This document shows, one piece after another, positions 49,199-60,043 of a stretch of 64,000 bases of DNA. The translations under genes and the position numbers were made by a program. The stretch's first letter is position 1. Each line of letters begins with the position of its first letter. The stretch spans positions 1,552,001 through 1,616,000 of the forward strand of contig JAVHKY010000071.1 of assembly GCA_035079385.1 (NCBI GenBank). The letters run 5' to 3'. The notes below the pieces were generated by a model, which made no database searches, was not told the origin of the DNA, and was given only the letters and a program-made list of their open reading frames with translations. This DNA is from Aspidiotus rigidus (lineage: Eukaryota; Arthropoda; Insecta; Hemiptera; Diaspididae).

Positions 49199-49595
49199 CA
49201 CGGTATAAGATGAAGAGGTAGTGACACGAACGTATTCTGACTATGGTAAACGCTGTCCGTGATTTTGAAGTAGTTCTGAACATCCCGAGCGCAGCGCTCG
49301 TGATGAAAGTGATGGGTAATGTACAGAGTCTTATGGGAACGCCGCTACTTTCAAAAATTTATTGCAGGATCAGGAATCAGCCGATGCATTTCATATTTGG
49401 CATAAAAATACCATTTAATCTACTCTATAAAATTTTGAAAGAATCACCCTTCTAAGTAAATTCTTGGATTTTTTATAATCCTTGGAAATTTCATCAATAC
49501 TAGGGTACCAACGGTAACGTCTCGGCGCAGGTGGGGTGTAGAAGGAACAGGGAAACAGCCCGAGTGTTCGCTGCAAACCTAGCGGAAGTTTGTAC
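49199..49595. mobile_element. hAT MITE family H copy 2, truncated
   Basis: It begins with the intact left end CACGGTATAAGATGAAGAGG but stops after GGAAGTTTGTAC, lacking the last 65 bp or so. It is joined head-to-tail to copy 3. Confidence 0.92.
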
Positions 49596-50057
49596 CACGG
49601 TATAAGATGAAGAGGTAGTGACACGAACGTATTCTGACTGTGGTAAACGCTGTCCGTGATTTTGAAGTAGTTCTGAACATTCCGAGCGCAGCGCTCGTGA
49701 TGAAAGTGATGGGTAACGTACAGAGTCTTATGGGAACGCCGCTACTTTCAAAAATTTATTGCAGGATTAGGAATCAGCCGATGCATTTCATATTTGGCAT
49801 AAAAATACCATTTAATCTACTCTATAAAATTTTGAAAGAATCATCCTTCTAAGTAAATTCTTGGATTTTTTATAATCCTTGGAAATTTCATCAATACTAG
49901 GGTACCAACGGTAACGTCTCGGCGCAGGTGGGGTGTAGAAGGAACAGGGAAACAGCCCGAGTGTTCGCTGCAAACCTAGCGGAAGTTTGTATGTACAACT
50001 TCAAAACTGCGGACACGATTTTAGCGTTGTGTCATTACCTCTTCATCTTATACCGTG
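49596..50057. mobile_element. hAT MITE family H copy 3, 462 bp
   Basis: Complete, with the same length as copy 1. The outer flanks of the tandem pair (CCTATAAT and CTTCCCAC) are not a duplication, so the pair arose by recombination rather than one simple insertion. Confidence 0.93.
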
Positions 50058-51322
50058 CTTCCCACAATGTGACATGAGTAATAACCTCTACCCTATGTAA
50101 TTACTCAAAAACAGTTTCCAACTCTTTCGACTACCGGCATTACTCAATTACTCTAACTTGTACATATCCGGTCTTTTTCTCCCAATTAAAACTTTAAGCC
50201 CCTCCACTTGGCTCAACTCCTTCCAATTCTCTTCCGTATTCTCGTTCTTTGTTTCCCACTCCATATCAGTTGTTTTTATTTTTAACGCTCGCGAGCAGCC
50301 TATTTTTAATAATTATTTATTATTGTTTCTTTTTGTCTTGCCAATTAAATTTTACCTATTTCTTATGAAATCCTCCTGTAACTATCTCTGGATATTGCTA
50401 AAATTGTATAATTGTTTCTGAGGCTCCGACGGATAAGAAATACTCAATAGAAAAGAAATTTCTTCAACTGTACATTCCTGTTAGTGGCAAAAATATAATA
50501 GGTACTTAGTTCTTTACATGCTATTGCCTGCTTCAATTCCTGCGTTGGTTCATTCGAATTTCTTCTCTAACTTCATATGTTTGCTTCAGAACTTTTGCGC
50601 TGTCTCTTATTTCTCATTGTTTTCTTACGTTTGGGTCGGAATGTTTTAATCATAAAATTCGCCAGCAACTTTCTGCTAACTTATGAAACAGTAGTCCTTC
50701 ACAAAATACAATATTTGCTTAAAAAAGAAAAAAAAAAAACATTTCCCAACGTTTCAAATAGATAGGTGACTTAAGAATTCAAGCAAACAAATACTAAAAT
50801 CCCTCCATAAAGCTGATGAAAAAAAAAAAAAAACAAAACAGGAAAAGATAGCGTCTCACACTCCCTTGCAACAAAATGAGAAATTTGTGGCCCTATTTGA
50901 GTAAGGATGAGTATATTGACCTTACTCACCTGTCTCAAAAAATAAAAATCACGTAGAAGTATCAAGGTTTGTCTCCAATTAGGTTTCAATAGATAGAATC
51001 TCAAGTCTTGCAAAAGTAGTGTTCAACCAAATAATGAGTACAAGAAAGAATGAAACATACAACTGCCATTGGATGAAACATCAATGGCTTCATACAACTT
51101 ATTCTCACTTGCACAGTGTAAATAATGATTAACACTGATTGTAGTATCGACATTTTTATATGCCTGACTTAGAAAACAGATTGAACAATTCCCCAAACAT
51201 AACTGAACGCTTTATTATTTAAGATGGTGAGTCGAACTCCTTTAGATCATACTCTCTGGATAAAAATAATTTTACTCTGAAAGATCTCCAGATAAGTAAT
51301 TGATGAAAAGTCACTGGATAAA
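50058..51322. other. Spacer between repeats, no gene
   Basis: Pyrimidine-rich, AT-rich DNA with open frames lacking motifs. The block near 51083-51151 (GGCTTCATACAACTTATTCT) recurs inverted at about 52547-52613, so the inverted duplication has a second inner segment. Confidence 0.55.
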
Positions 51323-51715
51323 ATGGACTGTGTTATTAGTGATAACAAAAATATCGACTGATATCGATTTGTTTGACAAGAGTACTCATTCTGCAGGAAA
51401 TCGGTCCAATCGCAAATTTGCTCTCATAAGAAATACACGGGGAGCAAAGATCAGTATGAAATTAATCAAAAATTAAAACAGATTTTGCGGAAAAAGTTTA
51501 TATTTATAGTGTGTGAGTAATCGACTTCTGAAAAGGAACTTTTTTTCCCTCAATTCTTTCTCATTTTTGATTAATACCATATGATCGATTTGCTTCCCAT
51601 GTTTTCTTATGGGGAGCAAATTTGCGATCGGACCGATTTCCTGCAGAATGAGTACTCCTGCCAAACGAATCGATATCAGTCGATATTTTTGTTATCACAA
51701 ATAACACAGCCCATT
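51323..51715. mobile_element. CRE-superfamily MITE, family A copy 2
   Basis: A 393-bp foldback nearly identical, in opposite orientation, to 16183-16575, with the same length, the same ends AATGGACTGTGTTATT and the same inner CATAAGAAATACACGGGGAG word. Confidence 0.93.
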
Positions 51716-52888
51716 ATTTTCCACGCACGAATCTGAGGACTATTGATAAAACCTCTCAGGATAACACTCTCGAAATACCGGTAACCATATTTCCTTGGGA
51801 TAACTTTGTCTACATGAAATTGTCCAGATATTCACTTCCTCAATATTACGCATCAGAGTCCTATATTTAGTAATATATATATATATATGACTTTGTTACG
51901 TATTATCATTCATTTCCAAAATAATTCCTCTGATCGGGCAAAGATATTCATCTATATTATTAAAGCGAAGCTATCACTACTTATCACTAAACGGCCGACG
52001 AATTGTTTTTTGGCTTTTTCGATCCGCCTGGTGTGTAGCGACTAGCGACCGTGTTTCTCATTCTCTCATCAGTGCCGGAACATTTTGAAAACAAATGGTT
52101 GACGTGTACATACGTACATTGAAGACTTTGACTATTTATCGTCCTACCTATGATAAATAGTCAAAGATTGAAGACGAATTTTTATTGTTAAAATTGTAGT
52201 TGTAGTAGTAGGTAACAAATTAATGTCGATGAACATTATTCGAATTTCGAATTTATCATAGCTTTCGAATTCATTTCTGTTGTGATTTGTAAACTAATCT
52301 GTAGAAGGTCTTCACTTCGTTTTTTCATTTTGGATTCAAGATTATTGCTGTTCGTGTTTATACTTCTTTTACTCGATTAAATTATTCCTGACCTATGATA
52401 GATGTTCATAGGTACTACTAATCTATGCTCTTTGTCAACAATTTCAGCAAATTACTCTTTATCCATTCTAAAGGAATTCGATTTATTATTTTGGGAATCG
52501 TTCAATCTATTTTATAATCCAGCCGGCATATATAGGCCTAATAGTGTCGATATTACAATGAATATTTATCATTATTTGCATTGTGCAAGTGAGAATAAGT
52601 TGTATGAAGCCATTGCTGCTCCACTACCTAACCTTGGGAATTTTTCGACTATTTTTGACTTTTGTTTAATTTTATTTTATAAACTTTATATTTTTTAGTT
52701 TAATTTTATATTGGTTTGTTGATTTTCAAATTTTTGCCCTTTTTGTTTTTAAATTTTTAACTCCTATAAATTGACTATTGACATAAATTTCTAAGTTACA
52801 AGTGTGTAATTCTTCTGAAATATAGTCAGTAATAATTTTAGGTGAGAGAGTGAAGTTTTTAAGCGTGCAAGCAGTTTCATTGTATTGA

Positions 52889-54660
52889 GGATAACTGATG
52901 TCAACCAAAATCCGAATAAAAGTTTCTGATGATTAAGTAAATGATGGAGTATGAAGAATATGTGGGTGTGTTTTATTCTTGAGATGGGGTTGGAAATTAT
53001 AAGCTGAAACCTAATGTGAGAGACGTGTATTCGGGAAAAATAGAGGGAGCGATACCGCAGGGATGTTGACTAAATGAATATTATAATGAAGATTTTAATC
53101 AGGATTATATTATTCAACCAAAAAAGTTGAATTGAAAGTTATAATGAAAAACAATGGCGTTAAACAAAGTTAAACAAGGAATTCACAGATCCTCTTCTAT
53201 GGGATGGATTGATTTCAATATTGAGAATTGAATTCAAAATTAAAGTCCCAAAAAAACGGGTTGGATTTGATAAACTTTCTAAAATTGAGCTAACTAAAGC
53301 TGGAGGGAATCGGAAAAATTGGAAAAATTAGGACTTTTAAGCTGTGTATGATAGACGGGGGTTAGGAAAAAAGTTTTCTATCAAATGAGTCAGATTTAAA
53401 AACATTTGAAACATTATGGGAATTGAGCTATGTATGACAGGAGAGGATCTTGGAAAACATTGAACCACCAGATGAGTTGAAATTGAAAAAATTTTGTACA
53501 TCGAGCTATACAATTATGACAAGAGGGTATCTTGGGATAATTTTAATTTTCAAGCTATATATGATGAGAGAGGAATATGGAATTTTAATTTCCAACATTT
53601 ATATGACAGGAGGAGGAATTGAAAAAACTTTAAGGGTATATGCTCTACCCTCGATGAAATGGTAACTTGGAATACCTCTCAGGAGTCTAATATTGCACAG
53701 AATGCGATGAAATTTCGGAGTTTTATTGTTCAAGGTTACAGAAATACCGCTAATTAGTTTACAAGTAGTGTATATTGGAAATTGCAAAAAATAATTATGG
53801 ATATTACGCGCTCAGAACCAATTAGCAGTATTTCTGTAACCTCAAACAATAAATTTCCAAAGTTTCATCGCATTCTGTGCAATATTAGTCTCCTGAGAGG
53901 TATTCCAAGTTACCATTTCGTTGAAGGTAGAGCATACCCTTAACGATTGTTCTTGGCAAATGACAAGACATCACAATTTTCAAGAACCCCCCTGTAGAAA
54001 AGGTTGCCAATTAAAACTTAATTTAAATTGGTAGGTAGTTGACTTGGATTATAAACTGGAGAAGGACTTGACGTCAGCACGATCTGACAGAAGAATACTT
54101 ACAGAATAGTGAATTACAAAAATACGGACTCGACGTCAAGAATAACTGTTAGCTGGAGGTGAGTGGACCCGAAAGAATATATTAAGGACCTTGAGAAGAA
54201 AAAGTGAAAGCGAAATGAGAAAATGAATCAACTAATCTTAGAATCGAAACCTTTTTCTTCTATTCATTTGCAGATTGCAGGAAGACGACACGTAGAATCA
54301 ATTATTACGGTACGGATAATTAGAGGAGATAGATGTAGAAGACTGAAAAAGATGGAGAGTTTGCGCAAAAATTTTGAATACAGGTCCAGAGAAAAGTTAT
54401 CTACAGAATTTCTGTTATTTTTTATTATTTTTTTTTTTCCATTATTTTCCAGAATAGGAATTTCTACATTATTTACCGAGGTTATTAAAAATTATTCCTG
54501 TATTCACATGTTCTCCATAAAAAATTTGTTTTGTCTTATGTCAATTATTCATTGACAATTCCTTACTTCTTCTGTTTTGTTATGAGTGATAGGCAATATG
54601 AAGAAATATTTGAAAATTTAGATGACACAAGTATCAAAAAATAAAAAAAATACATTTTTT
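52889..54660. repeat. Large inverted duplication, right arm
   Basis: Complement of 47705-49192, starting GGATAACTGATGTCAACC. It is longer because of a private TTAA MITE (53634-53939). Short matching open frames on the two arms (KKFCTSSYTIMT, GGGIEK) reflect the duplication; no gene is recognised. Confidence 0.85.
53634..53939. mobile_element. TTAA-flanked MITE copy 3
   Basis: The ends GGGTATATGCTCTACC and GGTAGAGCATACCC have perfect TTAA on both sides (53630-53633, 53940-53943). The inner arms differ from copies 1 and 2. It is absent from the other arm of the inverted duplication (near 48440). Confidence 0.93.
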
Positions 54661-54721
54661 AATTCCAAAAAATAAGGAGAAATGAAATGTCTAAAATATT
54701 AATTTAATACGTGACAACGTA

Positions 54722-54746
54722 AGAGGCGCGCCAATGGCGCGCCTCT
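54722..54746. repeat. GC-rich perfect palindrome
   Basis: AGAGGCGCGCC and its complement with a 3-nt loop (AAT) in otherwise AT-rich DNA. Confidence 0.95.
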
Positions 54747-54762
54747 CTTGCTAGTAGAAATC

Positions 54763-55091
54763 TTCGACCATATACTGATGGACATGCCATACTGATAAGA
54801 ACGTGAAGCCAAACAAATCGATTTTGAGAAGTGACGAAAAGTGGCCCTTGATTACGAGCTTATTTTGAGCAAGAAAATGATGTTTCCAGTTTTTTTTAAC
54901 GGAAATTAACAAGTAGACAACAATTATGCATAAATCACGTAAAAATCTTGATTGATCTTGGTAAAAATGTGAAATTGAAAAAAAAACGCGAAGTGTTATT
55001 CTCATGATGATAACAAAGTGCCACTTTTCGGTGTTTCTCGTTTTCGATTTCTTATCAGTATGGCATGTCCATCAGTATATGGTCGAAGGAG
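54763..55091. mobile_element. Hairpin element upstream of NGLY1
   Basis: About 40-bp arms: CTTCGACCATATACTGATGG at left and its complement near 55069-55088, continuing through ACATGCCATACTGATAAGAA. It ends about 325 bp before the NGLY1 start codon. Confidence 0.8.
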
Positions 55092-55414
55092 ATATCCAAG
55101 AGACAAAGACTGATAAGCGGAGTACGCGTAAGCGAAAAGCCCAAAAAAGCAAAAAAATACAAAAATCGCGTATTATCAATTTTTGATAAACGGAGGTAAA
55201 GATTGTTTTAATCACAGTTTTAATATTATAGATTTAATAATATAGATTTAATATCATAGATTTTTAATAATATAGATTATAGTCAAAGATCCTGACCTGT
55301 CCCTATCTTTTATCATCTTTCAATTCAGCAGTCATTATTCATTCATCGGAAACTATCGTTTGCGATTTTCAAAGTTTGGAGTCATCTTTTGTTTTTGTAA
55401 AGCTTATAGATCAA

Positions 55415-58400
55415 ATGACGTTACCCCTCCAAATCTTAGCAGACGAGAATGATCCGTATGTGTTTTTGAATGTCTCGGAGATCTTCTTGAAAATATTGGA
55501 CAATATTTTGGAAGCGCCCGAAAGTTTAAAATTCCGAACCTTGAAGCTGGAAAATAAGATCGTTTCCGGGGCAATATTAACTGCGGAAGGTGGCATACAA
55601 TGTTTAACCTATTTTGGATTCAAAATGGTAAGCTGCTGCCATGAATTAAGCATAACCGAAACGAGCTTTCTTTAATTATATTTTTTTTTTCTTATTCGGC
55701 GTAGAATGATGAAGCATTTATTATGGCGGAAGATGTGCCTATTGCACGGTTACAAACAGCTCGAAACGAACTTCTCCATCTCAGAAAGACGTTTCTTGTC
55801 AAGTCACATAACGGAGTATCTTCTGTCACAACAGTAGATCCTATTGTTCTAGCCAAATCTAAACTACCACTTCTATGATTTGATGCAATAATTTCCTCTT
55901 ATTTATAGCGCGCGGGACGATTGTCTCTTTTCGAGCAAATTCGCTCCTGCTCTGAACTGGTTCTGTCGTATGAAAATCAAGGACTGCAAGATCTTGCTAA
56001 AAAAGAAATACCACTGGATAAACTGCTTCAAAGAATGAACGAAAAACCAAGAGATAAGGTAGAAGATCTCGAAAACGAATTCTGTCTCTTATACGAACTC
56101 ATGATGTGGTTCAAAACCGAGTTTTTCACATGGATGGATCATCCAAAATGCGAAGAATGTAATAATTCCTCTGTGTTGTATAAAGGACTTAGTAGCCATC
56201 CAATCAATTCTGTCAACTCAGATCGCGTCGAGGTAATGCTATTTTTGGAGATATTTTGTGTATAGAGATGTCGCTCCTTCGTTACAGCTACTATCGAAAG
56301 GGGATCCGATAACGTTTGTCCATATTATTTAACTGTTGTAAAATTAGATTTTCTATGTTTTGTTCTGTCGTAGTTGTATGAATGTGAGCGTTGTCATGAA
56401 CGACTGATATTTCCGCGGTTTAATGATCCAGGGGTTCTTCTCAAAACAAGGACAGGGAGGTGTGGAGAATGGGCCAACTGTTTCACATTAATGTGCCGAA
56501 GTTTGGGGTATGATGCTCGTTATATTGTTGACAGAACAGATCATGTCTGGACTGAAGTAAGTTATTGACTTCGACCGCAGGTTGAGTATGCTCACAATCT
56601 ATAAATATCAAATTTTTTAAATTAAATGTAGGTTTATTCAAATAGCCAGAAGAGATGGATCCATTGTGATCCTTGCGAAGGTCTGCTTGATACGCCTCTA
56701 GTTTACGAATTAGGATGGAAGAAAACGTTGTCCTATGTCCTGGCATTCTCGAAGGATGAAGTGCAAGATGTAACATGGCGTTATACGACTCAATTCTCAG
56801 ATGTTCTTGCTCGTAGGAAGCAATGCACCGAAGAAGCTCTCTTGGAGATGTTATTTCATTCGAGCAAAAAATTGTCTGTAAAATAAGTTTTGATTGCAGC
56901 TCTTTTCAATTTCCATCGTAGTAATCCTTTTTACCTCGCAGGCAAGCGTCATTACCTTTAGTACAAAGACGGACGTTGGAGGAACGCCGTTTGAGGGAAT
57001 GCGTAGAGTTCTTGACGCCTCCGCGTGCTACCAAACAATACGATGGTAGATCTTCAGGATCGTTATTGTGGCGTTTAAAGAGGGAAGAGTGCACATTACC
57101 AAATAAAATGCATGTATGGCAGCCCAATGGGATAGAATTGGAACGGAAAAGGTATAATTTTACGGTAGTTCTCCTAATGTAGTCGCTTTTTTCCGTTCAG
57201 AAATTTTTTATTTTTTGGTGTACTGTTACATGCATGGATAGAAAGCGGTTCGTAATTTTTGGTTTTCAATTATTCTTGTGTTTTCTATCTACCAGATGAG
57301 CAAAAACATCTGACGTTGCGTTGTTGACACCGAACTCTTATCTACCGGGATTTTACATTTTTCGATGTTAGCAATGAGAATATAGTATTTCTGAAGATGA
57401 TACTCATCATTGAAGGCACTTTTATTTTTTATTTGGGTAGTATTGTAGATAAGAAATAAAAAAAAAAAATCCTTTCCTAAATTTCTCTTAGGACAAGATC
57501 AAACGGTATTCAAAATTCAGTGTGTCAACATACTTATCTCGTTGCTCATCTACTACCTTGAGACGTATATTCTTAGCTTATAATAAGTCAGCATTCAACA
57601 TAATACCATAAGTTAATCTCTGTACTAGGGTAAACGTGTATCCTAACTTATAGTAAATTAGGCTTCTACTAAGCTAAGATATACTGAAGGTACGGAAGTA
57701 TTCACCTTGACGTCACCGCTGTCAAATCCGTTGAAATATGCACGCAAAAAGTATACAATCTGCTTGCTAAATTTATCGCCGAGTCGAATCCGAAGGGACC
57801 GAAAAATATTGTTCTAGTTGACTCGTTTGATATGTTCATATCTTTTCTCTACCCCTACCCTAATCTCAAAATATGCGTCCGGGCGCTGACTTTGGGACTT
57901 GTGAAATTTTAAACGTCGAACCTCAGCCCTACCCCTGATTCCGGAATTCGCGTCCGGGCGTCTAGGCGTGTAGGCGTCTGTACAGTATACTGGACTTGGA
58001 ACTAGGCTAGAACCTCCCTTCGTATTATATTGGTATTATTATATCAGCCTCCTTTATACTATAGCCTTAGGACACCCCTATCAGTTCATACTATCTCTAT
58101 TATACTATCTACTCTCCTTTATACCCTCTATGCAGTATTATACTAGCTCTCTTCTCCTTAGCTTCCCTCCGCCATTTTCGACTGATACCCGGGACCTGTA
58201 TTACACTAGCTATATACTAGGCACTATACTAGGCTAATACCAAGTCCAAGCCTTTTGGACATGATTTGAAATTTTGCGACTTCCTATGCGGTATTATACT
58301 ACCTCCCTTCTCTCCCTCCCCCCCAAAAGCTAGTAGCTTAAAATATTTTAAACTAGACTTACACTAGACCAAGATTAAGAATGGAGGCGAACAGGCAGTG

Positions 58401-60042
58401 AGTAGTAAATAGTACTGTACTTAATCTAGCATACTGTTTACTCGGCTGTAGTTAGTTTAGTTTGCATTATACTAGGGCCCTTCATTATACTAGACTTACA
58501 CTAGATCAAGATTGGGCGTGAACAAGCGGAGTGAGTGACCCCAAGAGCTAAGTAGCTTAACGTACCTAGGCTCCTTCGCCCCGGAAGTTGAGTAGCTTAG
58601 TGTGAGTATCCTAAACTTGACCGCAAACGAGCGCAGCGAATTCAAAAGTAACATGAAGGTGGGCATAAATTATGATAGACATGAAACATGATCTTTATTT
58701 ATTTGCCTTTGCCAGAAAATTTTTTTCTCATTTTTTCAAGTTCCTGAAATTCGACTTACTCGTAGGCTTACACATATGATTATAAAAAACGACGGTTTCC
58801 TTAACGAAATTGAACGAGGAAGTCAAATTGGATATGGTATTGAGAATTCAAGGAAGCCTAGACCTACTATAAACCTAGTAAAATATAGTTCGAGAGTCTA
58901 AATATTTCTTGACTCTCGAGCTATATCATGATAGAAGGCGGACTTGAAAAAATTTCATCCTCCAAGTTATACAATAAGAGTCAACCATAATATTGGTTAC
59001 GGTGACTGAGCACACAAAATATTTATACGTTTACGTTAAATAAGCTGCGGGTGTGGTAAACTCGAAAACGGTCGTTGAACGCACTTGTATTTTATGAGTA
59101 CGTAACTTAGAAATAATTACCGAAATCCAATCGGCCTTCTGTAAGGTCCTTGAAAGTGCGAATTTAAGCTGAGTTCAATAAGTCTAGTCAAAGAAAGAAG
59201 AAATATCTAATAAGTGATAAATAATAAATGAATGAAACGGCCAATTCTATGTTGGTTTTGTATTATCGAAATTACGTACGCTGTCGAATCATTTCTTAGG
59301 TTCCTAATACGATATTCTTCTGCGAAAGACGAATATCATCGAGTTGAAACAAAAGAAATAATTTCTGGCTGGAAAGAAGGTGTCTATGAATGCACAAAAA
59401 TTTTTAGAAAATTGGAACATGACTGGAAACAATGTTACCTCTGTAGAACCGGTAAGATTCCTAAATCCGTTCTACCTAATTTTTCAATGCCAAAATATTT
59501 GTATAGGTATCCATTGAAGGTTGTTTTCTGGATTCTCAGATGATCACAGTGCTGGATCAGTAACGTGGAAGTTCAGTTCTAAACGATCGAGCTTAGTTAT
59601 TGACAGGATAAAGATTAAATATCGATGCTCAGTTTTTCACAAAGGCTCCGCCCGGTTTATTTTGTGTAACAATGATTCTTGCATCTCTCTTGATTCAAGT
59701 GAGTGATTTTCTTTCAATAGAGAATATCAATATCTTGAACTTGGAATATTTTTGAAATAATATTTTGAAACTGCTCGTCTACGTCGTACCTACTACACAG
59801 ATGAAAACATGATAGAAACTGACGAATTTCGTGGCACCAATGAGGTATCTTTGGTGGGTCTAATGGATGCAGATGATAGAAGTACTGGATCGTGGCAACA
59901 TGCTCAGTTATTCCGACAGTCTATCGACGATGATGATTTCCCCTTTGAAGTCGATATAACGTTTTACGATAACCCAAGTACTCAATTATCTATGATGAAA
60001 ACTGATAGTAAAGCTGTAAATAACGACGAAGTGAAAAAATAA
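55415..60042 (+). CDS. NGLY1: Peptide:N-glycanase (PNGase)
   Basis: NGLY1 removes N-glycans from misfolded glycoproteins exported from the ER, before proteasomal degradation. Exons: 55415-55627, 55705 to 55833 (or 55815), 55909-56232, 56374-56556, 56632-56873, 56942-57151, 59300-59451, 59540-59698 and 59801-60042, about 617 codons (human 654). Exons 1-2 form the PUB domain ([19 protein letters not shown]). Exons 3-5 are the transglutaminase-like core, with zinc Cys pairs (CEEC, CERC) and the catalytic triad Cys ([10 protein letters not shown], 56461), His (TDHVWTE, 56542) and Asp (WIHCDPCE, 56668). Exons 6-9 form the PAW domain ([22 protein letters not shown]). The ATG at 55415 gives a human-like N-terminus; the frame is open upstream without another ATG. 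The exon 5 donor (GTCTGT) is non-consensus but keeps phase and length. Everything needed for activity is present. Confidence 0.95.
57152..59299 (+). other. NGLY1 intron 6 (2.1 kb)
   Basis: It holds no gene. From about 58000 to 58600 the words TATACTAG, TTACACTAG and AGTAGCTTA recur. Two related blocks (58318-58405 and 58482-58563, sharing ACTTACACTAGA and CAAGATT) look like an old duplication. GCGTCCGGGCG occurs twice near 57880 and 57950. Confidence 0.6.
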
Positions 60043-60043
60043 A
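60038..60043 (+). terminator. AATAAA overlapping the NGLY1 stop codon
   Basis: The hexamer starts within the last sense codons and contains the TAA stop (60040-60042). No other AATAAA was seen in the following few hundred bases, so a very short 3'UTR is possible. Confidence 0.4.
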
